The notes: a model not told the origin generated them from the letters alone. A stretch of DNA of 64,000 nt from an uncultured SAR116 cluster alpha proteobacterium (GCA_902625725.1 CACOCY010000005.1:62001-126000); one strand, 5' to 3'. Numbered from the stretch's first letter, positions 7,891 through 18,034 are shown. Made by a program: numbers and translations.

Positions 7891-9117
7891 ATGGTAAATC
7901 GCACTTTAAGTAATGTGGTGCTAGGCTTAATAGTGATCATATGGGTTGTTCCTTTTATAGCGCTTGTTACAACCTCGCTTCGCTCTGAGATGGCAACAAA
8001 AACTTCTGGTTTTTGGACTTCATTTACACCAACCATATTAGGGCACCGTTTTAGTACCCATGATAAGAATCAAGAGTTAAAATCAGACCAATTATCTGGA
8101 AATATATTTAAAAGAATTAATAAAGAGCAAGATTGGTTTCCAGTTTCGGGCATGGTTGAGTCTATTATGTTCAAAGGTCGTGTGCCAGATCCTAACAATC
8201 CTGAAAAAACCGTTTTACAAAAAAAACTCGTTCCTGTTGGTGAGGTTATGAAAGTAAGGGGCGGTAATTTCATCTTTGAGGAGAATGGGGATTTTATTTG
8301 GACCTTTCCGAAGGACTCCAAGTTAAAACCAAAAAAATTGGATGTTTTCATTAATCAAGATCCAGTATTTGCACCTGAGGCTTATGTCGAGGTTCTGATT
8401 GACAACGAAAATGTGCCTAACGCCCTCATTTCCTCATTTATTGTTACCATTCCTGCCACCATCATTCCAATTACGATAGCCGCTTTTGCTGCATACGCAT
8501 TTGCGTGGATGAGGTTCCCTGGGAGGGACTGGATTTTTATTGGAGTTGTGACCTTGATGATTGTACCAACTCAATTAGCTTTTTTACCAATTTTGCAAGG
8601 GTTTAACGGGCTAGCCACTTGGATGATGGCTCTCCAAGAATTACTTACGGATTGTGAGGCTAAAGATAGTTGTTCTGTTCCCTCAAAATCTTTCGCAAGT
8701 CTCTGGATTACACATACCGCTTTTGGACAACCCTTAGCTATTTATCTTCTTCGAAATTATATAGTTGGTCTCCCTAAAGAACTTCTTGAAAGTGCCAGGA
8801 TTGATGGTGCTTCTCATATGCAGATATTTCTCAAAATTATAATGCCTTTGTCAGTGCCTGCATTAGCTTCTTTTGCTATTTTTCAATTTTTATGGATTTG
8901 GAATGACCTGCTTGTTGCTTTGTATATTGGCCCCAGCAGCTCAGATGAACGTGTTTTTCCAATTTTATTGGAGCAGCAGTTAGGTACATTCGGCGACCAA
9001 TTGCATTTGTTAAATGCATCGGCAGTCATTTCAATGGTTATCCCAGTAATCGTATTTCTTGCCATGCAGCGATATTTTATACGTGGTTTGCTTGCAGGCT
9101 CGGTGAAGGGGGGGTAG
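7891..9117 (+). CDS. aglG: Alpha-glucoside ABC transporter permease AglG with large periplasmic insert
   Basis: Second CUT1 permease, 408 residues. After the first membrane helix (about residues 8-28) comes a hydrophilic stretch of roughly 130 residues before the remaining helices, probably a periplasmic domain. The EAA loop is at about residues 297-316 (LLESARIDGASHMQIF). AAGGG precedes ATG 7891. Insertions at this place are a feature of AglG/MalG-like proteins; this one seems large and contains its own charged, possibly beta-rich sequence. The stop is two bases before the aglA start. Confidence 0.87.
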   Translation: MVNRTLSNVVLGLIVIIWVVPFIALVTTSLRSEMATKTSGFWTSFTPTILGHRFSTHDKNQELKSDQLSGNIFKRINKEQDWFPVSGMVESIMFKGRVPDPNNPEKTVLQKKLVPVGEVMKVRGGNFIFEENGDFIWTFPKDSKLKPKKLDVFINQDPVFAPEAYVEVLIDNENVPNALISSFIVTIPATIIPITIAAFAAYAFAWMRFPGRDWIFIGVVTLMIVPTQLAFLPILQGFNGLATWMMALQELLTDCEAKDSCSVPSKSFASLWITHTAFGQPLAIYLLRNYIVGLPKELLESARIDGASHMQIFLKIIMPLSVPALASFAIFQFLWIWNDLLVALYIGPSSSDERVFPILLEQQLGTFGDQLHLLNASAVISMVIPVIVFLAMQRYFIRGLLAGSVKGG

Positions 9118-9119
9118 GA

Positions 9120-10670
9120 ATGTCTCAGCTTAAATGGTGGGAAACAGCAATAATATATCAAATCTACCTTCGTTCTTTTCAAGATTCTAATGCAGATGGT
9201 GTAGGAGACCTTCAGGGTATTACCTCGCGGCTCGAATATATTTCAAATCTAGGCGTTGACGCTATTTGGATCAGTCCTTTTTTTAAATCGCCTCAAAATG
9301 ATTTTGGATATGACGTCTCGGATTATTTTGATATTGCCCCAGAATATGGAAGCTTAGATGATTTCAAAAAACTCTTAATAAAGGCACATTCTCTGGGCCT
9401 TAAGCTAATGGTAGATATCGTAGCGGCGCACAGCTCTAGCGAGCACCCCTATTTTCAAGAAAGTAGACAATCAAAAGAAAACTCAAAATCAGATTGGTAT
9501 CATTGGGTGGATCCAATGCCGGACGGGACTCCCCCGACAAATTGGCTCTCATTTTTTGGCGGCAATGCATGGAGTTGGGAGCCCCAACGTCAGCAATATT
9601 ACTTGCATAACTTTTTATCTTCCCAGCCAAACTTTAACTTTAGTAACCCGCATGTACTTGATTATTTTGAGAAAATTGCCCATTTTTGGTTTGATTTTGG
9701 GGTAGATGGTTTCAGGTTAGACGCAGTTCATACCATAAATTCGGATAAGCCTCCCTACAAAGATAATATCCCAAATCCAAATTTTAAAACAGGTCCACTA
9801 CCATTAGACCAACAACCATTTTTCCGTCAATTACACGATTTTGCACAGCTTAATCAACCTGGAATACAAGAATTTAGCGCCCGTATGAGGAGAGTTGCAG
9901 ATAGCTATGAAGACCGATTTTTAATGGGTGAGGTCGATGGAGATAATGAAGATGCTATGAAGGTGAGTAAATCTTTCACACAAGAGGGAAGGCTACATGC
10001 AACCTATAACTTTGATCTATTGGAGTGGTATGGCCTTACTGTTTGTGAAATGAAGGAAATTATAAATAAGGCAGTCGGGACATTTAATAATTCCGGTAAA
10101 CTATGTTTCGCTTTCTCAAACCATGATGTTCCTCGTTCTTTCTCCCGTCAACTTGCTCCCTTAAACGTTAAAGATGTTGATGGCAAATCAATGCAATTAT
10201 TGCTGCTCAAGCTTGAGAGCTGCTTGATTGGTTCAGCATGCATATATCAAGGTGAAGAACTTGGATATGAAGATGTGAGGGATATTCCTATTCATCAACT
10301 GAAAGATCCTTGGGGAATTGAATTTGCCCCTATTTTCCCCGGTCGTGACACATGTAGAACACCGATGGTTTGGGATGCTGACTTAAAAAATGGGGGATTT
10401 TCGGAAGCTAATGAGACTTGGTTGCCAATCGGCAAGAAACATTTAAAAAAAGCAGCTCTTCAAGAGGTAAAACGTTCTGATTCAATTTATAACTCATTCA
10501 GCCATTTTTTAATGTGGCGAAAAAAGCAGCCTGCATTTGTGGAAGCAAATAGAATGACCACGTTATCAGGAAACCAAAGGCAAATTATTTTTGACCGAAT
10601 ATCAGAACGACAAACTCTGCGCTGTTGTTTCGATTTTGAGAGTCTGACAGCTTCATTTGAGGAGATTTGA
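9120..10670 (+). CDS. aglA: Alpha-glucosidase AglA (GH13)
   Basis: Cytoplasmic glycoside hydrolase family 13 enzyme, 516 residues, without a signal peptide, expected to split imported alpha-glucosides. Catalytic elements are visible in order: the nucleophile Asp in DGFRLDAVH (about residue 201), the acid/base Glu in LMGEVDGD (about residue 268) and the transition-state Asp in FSNHDVPR (about residue 338). The N-terminal motif WWETAIIYQIYLRSF is typical of the oligo-1,6-/alpha-glucosidase group. It is embedded between the permease and ATPase genes, with its stop directly touching the aglK start. Confidence 0.92.
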   Translation: MSQLKWWETAIIYQIYLRSFQDSNADGVGDLQGITSRLEYISNLGVDAIWISPFFKSPQNDFGYDVSDYFDIAPEYGSLDDFKKLLIKAHSLGLKLMVDIVAAHSSSEHPYFQESRQSKENSKSDWYHWVDPMPDGTPPTNWLSFFGGNAWSWEPQRQQYYLHNFLSSQPNFNFSNPHVLDYFEKIAHFWFDFGVDGFRLDAVHTINSDKPPYKDNIPNPNFKTGPLPLDQQPFFRQLHDFAQLNQPGIQEFSARMRRVADSYEDRFLMGEVDGDNEDAMKVSKSFTQEGRLHATYNFDLLEWYGLTVCEMKEIINKAVGTFNNSGKLCFAFSNHDVPRSFSRQLAPLNVKDVDGKSMQLLLLKLESCLIGSACIYQGEELGYEDVRDIPIHQLKDPWGIEFAPIFPGRDTCRTPMVWDADLKNGGFSEANETWLPIGKKHLKKAALQEVKRSDSIYNSFSHFLMWRKKQPAFVEANRMTTLSGNQRQIIFDRISERQTLRCCFDFESLTASFEEI

Positions 10671-11732
10671 ATGGCACAAGTTGAATTAAGGAATGTAAAT
10701 AAATCCTTTGGAAAAACAAACGTTATTCATAATGTCAATTTAGAGATTGAAAAAGGTGAATTTGTTGTCTTCGTTGGCCCTTCAGGTTGCGGTAAATCCA
10801 CATTATTGCGTCTTATAGCTGGTCTAGAAACACTGTCAAACGGTGAAATTGTTATTGCAGACAAATTGGTGAAAGATCTGCCGCCATCAAAGCGTGGTAT
10901 CGCTATGGTGTTCCAGTCATACGCCCTATACCCGCATATGACGGTTTTTAACAATATGGCTTTTTCGCTAAATTTACAGGGGATGAATAAAACTGAAATA
11001 AAACAACGTGTGAATTCTGCAGCAAAAATTCTACAAATGGAGCATCTTTTGGAACGACGACCAGCTGCTTTGTCAGGGGGGCAGCGTCAAAGAGTTGCAA
11101 TAGGAAGAGCAATCGTTCGTAACCCAGAAGTTTTTTTATTTGATGAGCCACTATCTAATTTAGACGCGGCATTAAGGCACGATACAAGAGTTGAAATCGC
11201 CAAATTACATAATCAACTCGGCGTTACTACCATTTATGTCACGCATGACCAAGTAGAGGCTATGACATTAGCTGATAAGATAGTTGTTCTAAAAGATGGT
11301 GAGGTTATGCAGGCTGGTGCACCAATGGATTTATTCAATAATCCGGCCAATGAATTTGTGGCTGAATTCCTTGGTTCTCCCAAAATGAATTTTTTCAATG
11401 GTATTATTGCTTTTAAAAATGCAGGTGCAAGTAAAGCAGATTTTGAGGGAGAAAATTTTGAAATTAAAAATATAAAACTTGTATCACAGCAGAAAGAAAG
11501 GTCAGATTTTGTAAGACTTGGGGTGAGGCCACAACATTTACAAATTGACCCAAAGGGTATTATACATGGAAAAATTATGCTCATTGAAAAATTGGGTGTT
11601 GAAACAATAGTGGAGTTAATTACGGTAAAAGACAAAACTCCTTTTCGATTTGCTACACAGAAGATGCTGGAATTAAAAATTGGACAGGTAGTTACCTTCA
11701 GTTTTGACCCATCTAAGGTGCATCTATTCTAG
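10671..11732 (+). CDS. aglK: Alpha-glucoside ABC transporter ATP-binding protein AglK
   Basis: MalK/UgpC-type ATPase, 353 residues. Walker A is GPSGCGKST (about residues 37-45), the signature is LSGGQRQRV (about 134-142), Walker B is [11 protein letters not shown], and the switch His is in VTHDQ. The C-terminal third is the regulatory OB/TOBE-type domain of sugar importers. It follows aglA without a gap. In this family one ATPase can serve several CUT1 permease pairs; the second importer at 39.5-43.5 kb has its own ATPase. Confidence 0.92.
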   Translation: MAQVELRNVNKSFGKTNVIHNVNLEIEKGEFVVFVGPSGCGKSTLLRLIAGLETLSNGEIVIADKLVKDLPPSKRGIAMVFQSYALYPHMTVFNNMAFSLNLQGMNKTEIKQRVNSAAKILQMEHLLERRPAALSGGQRQRVAIGRAIVRNPEVFLFDEPLSNLDAALRHDTRVEIAKLHNQLGVTTIYVTHDQVEAMTLADKIVVLKDGEVMQAGAPMDLFNNPANEFVAEFLGSPKMNFFNGIIAFKNAGASKADFEGENFEIKNIKLVSQQKERSDFVRLGVRPQHLQIDPKGIIHGKIMLIEKLGVETIVELITVKDKTPFRFATQKMLELKIGQVVTFSFDPSKVHLF

Positions 11733-11744
11733 TTCGAGTATCGA

Positions 11745-13088
11745 ATGTTATCGCCATTTAAGACACATATCAAAAGATTACCAGATGACTTTTTATTCGG
11801 AGTTGCGACATCTTCCTATCAAATAGAAGGGTCTAATTTTGGGAAATGCGGCTTATCTCATTGGCATGAATTTGCACAGAAATCAGGGCGTGTGTCTAAC
11901 CAAGACGATGGCACTATCGCATGTAATCATTATCATTGGTGGGAAACCGATTTAAATTTAGTTCGCGATGCTGGCTTTAAATCATATCGTTTCTCATTTT
12001 CATGGCCACGCTTGTTACCAGAAAATCCAAAAAAGGTTAATTCAGAGGGCATTAGCTTTTATGACAAACTCATAGATGGCATGCTTGAACGAGGCATCAA
12101 GCCTTTTGCTACTTTATATCATTGGGATTTACCTATAAGGCATGCTGAAAAAGGTGGCTGGCAGGTAAGAGATACTGCAAAATATTTTGCAGATTATACA
12201 GACTTAATTATGCAAAATTTTGGTGATAGACTTTTTGCGGTTGCGCCAATTAACGAACCTTGGTGTGTGTCTTGGTTAAGTCATTACTGGGGGCGTCATG
12301 CACCAGGAATTCAATCGTTACCTTCCACCGCAAAAGCAATGCACTTTATTCAACTAGCTCACGGTCTCTCCATAAAAGTGATGAGATCATATGGTCATAA
12401 CTACCTGGGATGTGCGTTGAATAAAGAATACTTAATACCTTATGATGAAAAAGATGAGACGGTACGTCTGACCGATTTTTTTGATGCAATTTTTAATAGA
12501 TGGTTTGATGAGTCGATTTTTGAAGGAAAATATCCAAAAGAAGCACTAGCATTATTAGAGGAACATATGCCCTCTAATTTTATTAATGATTTACCAATTA
12601 TTAATCAGCCTCTTGATTGGGTTGGAACAAATTATTATACTCGGTCACTTATAAAACCTGATAAATCAGAAACGGTTATTGGATTAAAATGTGTTAGAGG
12701 TAATTTACCAAAAACAGATATGGGATGGGAGATTGAGCCAGAGGGATTAGCTCATTTCATCAAACGCACCGCTAAACATTATGCATCTAATTTGCCTCAT
12801 TATATTACAGAAAATGGAATGGCTTCAATTGATTTAATGGATCAGGGCATGATCAACGACATTGATAGGATTAATTATTTTGATAAGCATCTTCAAATAA
12901 TATCAGAGCTAAGTTCACAAGGTATAAATCTTGCTGGATATTTTGCCTGGTCTTTACTTGATAACTACGAATGGGCTTATGGATATGCCAAACGGTTTGG
13001 GATCGTTCATGTTGATTATAGCACCCAGAAAAGGACACCCAAATCAAGTTATAGGGCTTGGCAAAATGCCCTTACTAACAAAGCCTGA
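11745..13088 (+). CDS. Beta-glucosidase (GH1)
   Basis: Glycoside hydrolase family 1, 447 residues, a standard single-domain length without a signal peptide. The acid/base Glu is in PINEPW (about residue 170) and the nucleophile Glu is in YITENG (about residue 358). The N-terminal FLFGVATSSYQIEG is characteristic. It lies 12 bases after aglK, so the operon couples alpha-glucoside import genes with a beta-glycosidase. Either the transporter is broad, or the real substrate is a glycoside not covered by the AglA assignment. Confidence 0.92.
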   Translation: MLSPFKTHIKRLPDDFLFGVATSSYQIEGSNFGKCGLSHWHEFAQKSGRVSNQDDGTIACNHYHWWETDLNLVRDAGFKSYRFSFSWPRLLPENPKKVNSEGISFYDKLIDGMLERGIKPFATLYHWDLPIRHAEKGGWQVRDTAKYFADYTDLIMQNFGDRLFAVAPINEPWCVSWLSHYWGRHAPGIQSLPSTAKAMHFIQLAHGLSIKVMRSYGHNYLGCALNKEYLIPYDEKDETVRLTDFFDAIFNRWFDESIFEGKYPKEALALLEEHMPSNFINDLPIINQPLDWVGTNYYTRSLIKPDKSETVIGLKCVRGNLPKTDMGWEIEPEGLAHFIKRTAKHYASNLPHYITENGMASIDLMDQGMINDIDRINYFDKHLQIISELSSQGINLAGYFAWSLLDNYEWAYGYAKRFGIVHVDYSTQKRTPKSSYRAWQNALTNKA

Positions 13089-13095
13089 CTAATCA

Positions 13096-14238
13096 ATGCT
13101 TAGGATAGCATTTTTCAAAGATTGGGTAATGGTTGCTGGCGCCTTTATTTTGGCAGGAAGCACTTTTGGTATTTGGGCATCAAGAATACCAGCCTTTGTA
13201 ACCCGCTTTGATTTAAGCCCTGGTCAATTAGGAGGGTTTCTTTTTCTATTGGCCTTTGGTGCCATCCTCTCTTTTGCTTGTTCTGGATTTCTCTCAGATA
13301 AATTTGGTGCAGTAAGCATATCAAAAATACTGGCTTGTCTGTGCCTATCAGTTTTTATTTGTTTGCCGCTAGCTAACGATTTAGTAACTTTTGGTTGGTT
13401 TTTGTTTTTGTTTGGTGTGTTCAATGGCGGACTAGATATCTCAATGAATGTTTGGGCTAGCGAGGTTCAAAAACGGTACGAAAAACAAGTTTTATCGTCA
13501 TTCCACTCTATGTTCAGTATGGGAGCAGGCATTGGCGCAGTACTAGGGTTTGTCGCTGCGTCAAATGAGATATCTATTCAGGCAAATTTTTTTATAGGAG
13601 CAATTTTTTTGATACCTGTGTTAGTGCTTATTTTATGCAGTAAGTGGCAATCAGAAAGAAAAAAAGTGGATGCACTTTTTAAACAGTTTGCAATACCAAA
13701 AAAATCATTAGTTGGTCTAGGCGTTATAGCATTTTGCTCTTCTCTTGGAGAGGGAGGAGTGGCTGATTGGAGTGCTCTTTATCTCGTTTTTGTCACACAA
13801 GTAAGTGAAGCAGACGCAGCACTTGGATTTGGGGCCTTCTCGTTTAGCATGGTTGTTTTCAGATTGATGGGAGACAAAATTATTGTAAGGCTAGGAAAAG
13901 AAGCAACGGGGCGAATATCTGCAATAATAGCCTTTTTTGGTGTGGTCCTGGTTATTTTTCCTGGTTATTATGTTATTATTGTTCTAGGCCTCATTTTTAT
14001 GGGGGCAGGATATGCTATACTGATCCCAGTTTGTTTCAGTAGAGCGGCGGAGGATTTATCTGTTTCACCGGGAGCTGCAATAGCAAGTGTATCTACATTT
14101 GGATATAGTGGTTTTTTAATAGGCCCCCCAATATTAGGATTAATTGCTGATTATACATCCATCATCTCCGTTTTCGTGATTTTAATGCTTTTAACGGGTG
14201 TAATATTCGCTATGTCAAATCAATTAAGCCCGCCTTAG
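13096..14238 (+). CDS. MFS transporter (YbjJ-like)
   Basis: Twelve-helix major facilitator of 380 residues. The pattern GIWASRIPAF near the N terminus, followed by LSPGQLGGFLFLLAFGA, resembles the YbjJ group of inner-membrane MFS proteins whose substrates are poorly known. It starts seven bases after the beta-glucosidase stop and is probably the last gene of the agl operon. It might export sugar or take up a monosaccharide. The direction of transport cannot be read from the sequence. Confidence 0.8.
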   Translation: MLRIAFFKDWVMVAGAFILAGSTFGIWASRIPAFVTRFDLSPGQLGGFLFLLAFGAILSFACSGFLSDKFGAVSISKILACLCLSVFICLPLANDLVTFGWFLFLFGVFNGGLDISMNVWASEVQKRYEKQVLSSFHSMFSMGAGIGAVLGFVAASNEISIQANFFIGAIFLIPVLVLILCSKWQSERKKVDALFKQFAIPKKSLVGLGVIAFCSSLGEGGVADWSALYLVFVTQVSEADAALGFGAFSFSMVVFRLMGDKIIVRLGKEATGRISAIIAFFGVVLVIFPGYYVIIVLGLIFMGAGYAILIPVCFSRAAEDLSVSPGAAIASVSTFGYSGFLIGPPILGLIADYTSIISVFVILMLLTGVIFAMSNQLSPP

Positions 14239-14293
14239 CAAAACATGTACAAATGGTTTATTCATAATGATTGTGATAAGTTAGCAGTAAAAA

Positions 14294-15781
14294 TTACTTC
14301 ACCGAAAACCTCGTTTTCATGACTGCTTCACTCCAATTATAAGTCAAAATTCTTCGATCTGAAGGCTTCATATCAGGTTCGAACCTTTTCTCAAGGCGCC
14401 AAGCAGACGCTGTATTCTCAACGGAACTAAATTTACCATCAGCTAGACCAGCAAGCATTGCTGCACCAAGTGCTGTTGTTTCTAATTGTGAAGGGCGTTC
14501 AACTGAGATATCAATTATGTCTGACAAAAATTGCATAAGCCAATTATTCGCTGCCATTCCACCGTCAACTTTTATGTTAGTGGGTCTCATACCATCTTGT
14601 GCCATGGCCGATATTAAATCATTCGTCTGGTATGCAACAGCTTCAAGAGCTGCTCTAATAAAATCAGCTGGACCAGTGTCTCTTGTAATTCCAAAGATTG
14701 CCCCTCGTGCATCTGCCGACCAATAGGGTGCGCCAAGTCCTGTGAATGCTGGTACCATATAGATGCCATTATTGGTTCCAAGCTCCAAAGCGATTTTCTC
14801 TGACTGTTTTGCTTCATTAAGCAAGCCAATACCATCTCGAAGCCATTGAATAACTGCACCGGCAACAAAGATAGACCCTTCCATTGCATAAGTCTGTTTT
14901 TGATTAAGTTGCAATCCTATTGTTGTAAGTAATCTATTTGACGATTTTAATATTTTATCTCCAGTGTTTAATATAACAAAACATCCGGTTCCAAAAGTGG
15001 CCTTAACTGTTTCTGGATGAAAGCACGCTTGGCCAACGCTCGCACTTTGCTGGTCTCCAATAGCAGATAAGATAGGTAGGTGTCTCAATAACCCTGTATG
15101 GGCATTTCCAAGATTTCCGGCACAATCAACAATCTCTGGTAAAATGGCTAAAGGCACATTAAACAGAGCGCATAACTTCTTATCCCAATCAGCAGTTTTT
15201 ATATTGAGTAGACTTGTTCTAGATGCATTTGTTGCATCACTTATATGTTTGTCTCCATTCGTAAAACGCCAAATCAGAAAGGACTCAATCGTGCCAAATG
15301 CAAGCTCACCATTTTCAGCACGAATTCTAGATCCTTTTACATTATCGAGGATCCATGCAATTTTAGAGGCACTAAAATATGGGTCTATAACAAGCCCCGC
15401 TCTATCTGCTATTTCGTCTTCATGACCATTAGAAATAAGTTCTTGACATTGTTTGGATGTTCGCCTGTCTTGCCAGACGATAGCTTTGTGAATCGGTTTA
15501 CCTGTTTTGCGGTCCCAAATAAGAGTAGTTTCCCGCTGATTGGTGATACCTATACCTACAATATTTAAACCTGCCTTCTCAGCCTGAATAAGCGCTTGAT
15601 TTGCTACAGTAAGAACAGATTGCCAAATTTCCTCACCATCATGTTCCACCCATCCCGATTTCGGAAAGTATTGTGTAAGTTCTTTTTGAGCCTGAGCTTT
15701 TACTTCTCCAGTTTCCAAGTCGAATACAATAGCTCTACTGCTTGTTGTTCCTTGATCAATTGACAGATAAAATCTTGTCAT
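14294..15781 (-). CDS. glpK: Glycerol kinase GlpK
   Basis: FGGY-family kinase, 495 residues, phosphorylating glycerol to glycerol 3-phosphate in the cytoplasm. The N-terminal phosphate loop DQGTTSSRAIVFD, the NQRET motif and the GGMAANNWLMQFL segment fit GlpK specifically rather than other FGGY kinases. AGGAG lies ten bases before ATG 15781. No glpF, glpD or glpR is adjacent. It is convergent with the MFS gene and upstream of the epimerase-like gene only by strand, separated by 61 bases. Confidence 0.95.
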   Translation of the reverse strand: MTRFYLSIDQGTTSSRAIVFDLETGEVKAQAQKELTQYFPKSGWVEHDGEEIWQSVLTVANQALIQAEKAGLNIVGIGITNQRETTLIWDRKTGKPIHKAIVWQDRRTSKQCQELISNGHEDEIADRAGLVIDPYFSASKIAWILDNVKGSRIRAENGELAFGTIESFLIWRFTNGDKHISDATNASRTSLLNIKTADWDKKLCALFNVPLAILPEIVDCAGNLGNAHTGLLRHLPILSAIGDQQSASVGQACFHPETVKATFGTGCFVILNTGDKILKSSNRLLTTIGLQLNQKQTYAMEGSIFVAGAVIQWLRDGIGLLNEAKQSEKIALELGTNNGIYMVPAFTGLGAPYWSADARGAIFGITRDTGPADFIRAALEAVAYQTNDLISAMAQDGMRPTNIKVDGGMAANNWLMQFLSDIIDISVERPSQLETTALGAAMLAGLADGKFSSVENTASAWRLEKRFEPDMKPSDRRILTYNWSEAVMKTRFSVK

Positions 15782-15842
15782 AATTCTAATTCTCCTAAAT
15801 TTTAGGTATCCTTTTATTAAGGTTAAATGAAAAGAAGTTTTT

Positions 15843-16850
15843 TTATATTTTATAGTAAGACCGATACCACTCTATAAATTTCTCAACACCTTGCACTACA
15901 GGTGTCTTTGGTTTAAATCCAATCCAATTTTCAAGGCTTTGTGTGTCAGCAGCTGTTTCCAATACTTCTCCTTGTTGGAAAGGCAAAAAGTTTTTCTTGG
16001 CCTCTTTTCCTAATGCTTTTTCAATTGCCGATATATAATACATAAGAGAGGTTGGCTTGCCATTGCCAATATTAAAAATACGCCATGGGCTATTGCTAAT
16101 ATTAGCATCTGGCGTATGCGTATTATAATTAACATCTGCTGTTGCCGGTATATTAATTAGTTGGGTTATTGCATCCGCAACATCGTCAATATAAGTGAAA
16201 TCTCGAACCATATTACCGTGATTGTGAATATTGATTGGCTTGTCTTCAAGAATGGCTTTTGTAAATTTGAAAAGAGCCATATCTGGGCGTCCCCATGGAC
16301 CATAGACAGTAAAAAAACGAAGCCCGGTAGTTGGCAATTGAAATAGATGACTATAGCTATGGGCCATTATTTCATTAGCTTTTTTGGTTGCGCCATAAAG
16401 GGATACAGGGTGATCAGTATTATGGATTTCTTTAAATGGTTTTTCTTCGTTTGAACCATATATAGACGAGGAACTTGCATAAATAAGATGTGATATATTA
16501 TAAATTCTGCATGCCTCTAAAATATTCAGAAACCCTATAAGGTTGCTTCTACCATAGGCATCTGGATCAATTAGGCTATACCTAACACCGGCTTGCGCAG
16601 CTAGATTAATGACACATTCTGCTTTAGCTTGTGAAAATATATCCAGAATTGCGTTTTTATCAGAAATATCTTGTTCATAAAATATGAAATTCCTGTAATT
16701 AGAAAAAGAGCTTAGTCTATTCTGCTTTAAGGTTTTGTCATAATATGTGTTCATATTATCTACTGCGATGACGTTGTACCCATGATTGAGTAATCTCTTG
16801 CTGACATGCATCCCGATGAAACCAGCAGCGCCTGTGACTATAATATTCAT
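15843..16850 (-). CDS. NAD-dependent epimerase, UDP-glucuronate 4-epimerase-like
   Basis: Extended short-chain dehydrogenase, 335 residues. The NAD site is GAAGFIGMHV at the N terminus, the catalytic pair is YGATKK (Tyr-x-x-x-Lys), and the segment RFFTVYGPWGRPDMALFKF is typical of UDP-glucuronate epimerases. The product would be UDP-galacturonate, used in lipopolysaccharide or capsule. It is divergent from rfaE1, another lipopolysaccharide gene, across 242 bases that probably carry both promoters; an AGTGA-gatta-TCACT inverted repeat lies there at 16976-16990. Confidence 0.85.
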   Translation of the reverse strand: MNIIVTGAAGFIGMHVSKRLLNHGYNVIAVDNMNTYYDKTLKQNRLSSFSNYRNFIFYEQDISDKNAILDIFSQAKAECVINLAAQAGVRYSLIDPDAYGRSNLIGFLNILEACRIYNISHLIYASSSSIYGSNEEKPFKEIHNTDHPVSLYGATKKANEIMAHSYSHLFQLPTTGLRFFTVYGPWGRPDMALFKFTKAILEDKPINIHNHGNMVRDFTYIDDVADAITQLINIPATADVNYNTHTPDANISNSPWRIFNIGNGKPTSLMYYISAIEKALGKEAKKNFLPFQQGEVLETAADTQSLENWIGFKPKTPVVQGVEKFIEWYRSYYKI

Positions 16851-17092
16851 ATCTTTTCTACTCTTAATATCGGTTAATTCCTTTTTACAATAATAGGATT
16901 TTAATTCCTATTTTAATCTTTTGTGTAAAGTTAGTCATAAGTTATTTTTTTGCATAAGAAGCAACGTATTATTTTAGTGAGATTATCACTCATTTTTAGC
17001 GAAATAATGAGAATTGTTATTGAAATAAGAGCAAAATAGTGACAACTTTTTCGAATTAATTGATCAAACATAGATTAAAATCGAGAATAACC

Positions 17093-18031
17093 ATGATTCA
17101 TGTAATTGGCGATGTTATCCTTGACCGATATATAAATGGAAGTGTTGACAGGGTGTCTCCTGAGGCGCCAGTCCCTGTTGTTAATAAGAGTTCACAAGAA
17201 AATAAGCTTGGGGGGGCTGGCAATGTTGCTAGCATATTATCTGATTTTAAAGCGCCATTAAAAGTTTGGACGAGTTTCGCACATGATAGTGTCGGTGAAA
17301 TTGTTAGTGATTTATTATTACATCGGAAAATTGACGTTCATAATTTTCAAAAATCTGAAGTTTCAACATGTAAAACGCGTATCCTAGCAGGTGGTCAGCA
17401 GATTGTCAGACTTGATGAGGAAAAGAAATCTTCCCCTATTAGTGAAGATGAGCTTAATCTAATGGTATCCCAAATCAATTCAGGAGACAGGGTTATAATA
17501 AGTGATTACAATAAGGGTCTACTGCCAGCGCTTGAAAATTTTTTATATGCGCTAAGGAGAAAAAACGTTGAAACATATGTCGATCCAAAAGGTGTAGACT
17601 TTAGTAAATATAGAAATTGTTTTTTGATTAAACCAAATATTAAAGAGCTAGGTTTAGTGACATTTGCTAGTCAGGAAATAGAAACAGATCTGAAGGTTAG
17701 ACACTTGATGCAAAATTCTGGGGCTGATGTCTGTCTACTAACAAAATCAGCAGAGGGAATGTCTTTATATGATTCGAAAAGCAAACAAGATTTTGAGATT
17801 ATTCCTAGTGAAGTCTATGATGTGACCGGGGCTGGGGATACTGTAATTGCTGCCTTAGTTTTTGCTCGTTTTAAACAACTCAATCTAACTAATGCAGCTT
17901 CATTTTCTAATTATTGTGCAGCTTATGCTGTTACAAAAATTGGGTGTGCTGAGATGAACATATCTGAATTATCCAAAATTATGTCAAATCATCAATCTTT
18001 TATTGATATTCTTCCGAATACTAAGGAATAA
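17093..18031 (+). CDS. rfaE1: D-glycero-beta-D-manno-heptose-7-phosphate kinase RfaE1 (HldE N-terminal half)
   Basis: PfkB-family sugar kinase, 312 residues from ATG 17093; a TTG at 17060 in the same frame would add 11 residues but fits the family start less well. The N-terminal GDVILDRYINGSVDRVSPEA and the C-terminal DVTGAGDTVIAA (anion hole and catalytic Asp) are diagnostic. It makes heptose 1,7-bisphosphate for the ADP-heptose of lipopolysaccharide core. Unlike the fused HldE of enterobacteria, the nucleotidyltransferase is a separate gene four bases downstream. Confidence 0.92.
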   Translation: MIHVIGDVILDRYINGSVDRVSPEAPVPVVNKSSQENKLGGAGNVASILSDFKAPLKVWTSFAHDSVGEIVSDLLLHRKIDVHNFQKSEVSTCKTRILAGGQQIVRLDEEKKSSPISEDELNLMVSQINSGDRVIISDYNKGLLPALENFLYALRRKNVETYVDPKGVDFSKYRNCFLIKPNIKELGLVTFASQEIETDLKVRHLMQNSGADVCLLTKSAEGMSLYDSKSKQDFEIIPSEVYDVTGAGDTVIAALVFARFKQLNLTNAASFSNYCAAYAVTKIGCAEMNISELSKIMSNHQSFIDILPNTKE

Positions 18032-18034
18032 ATA

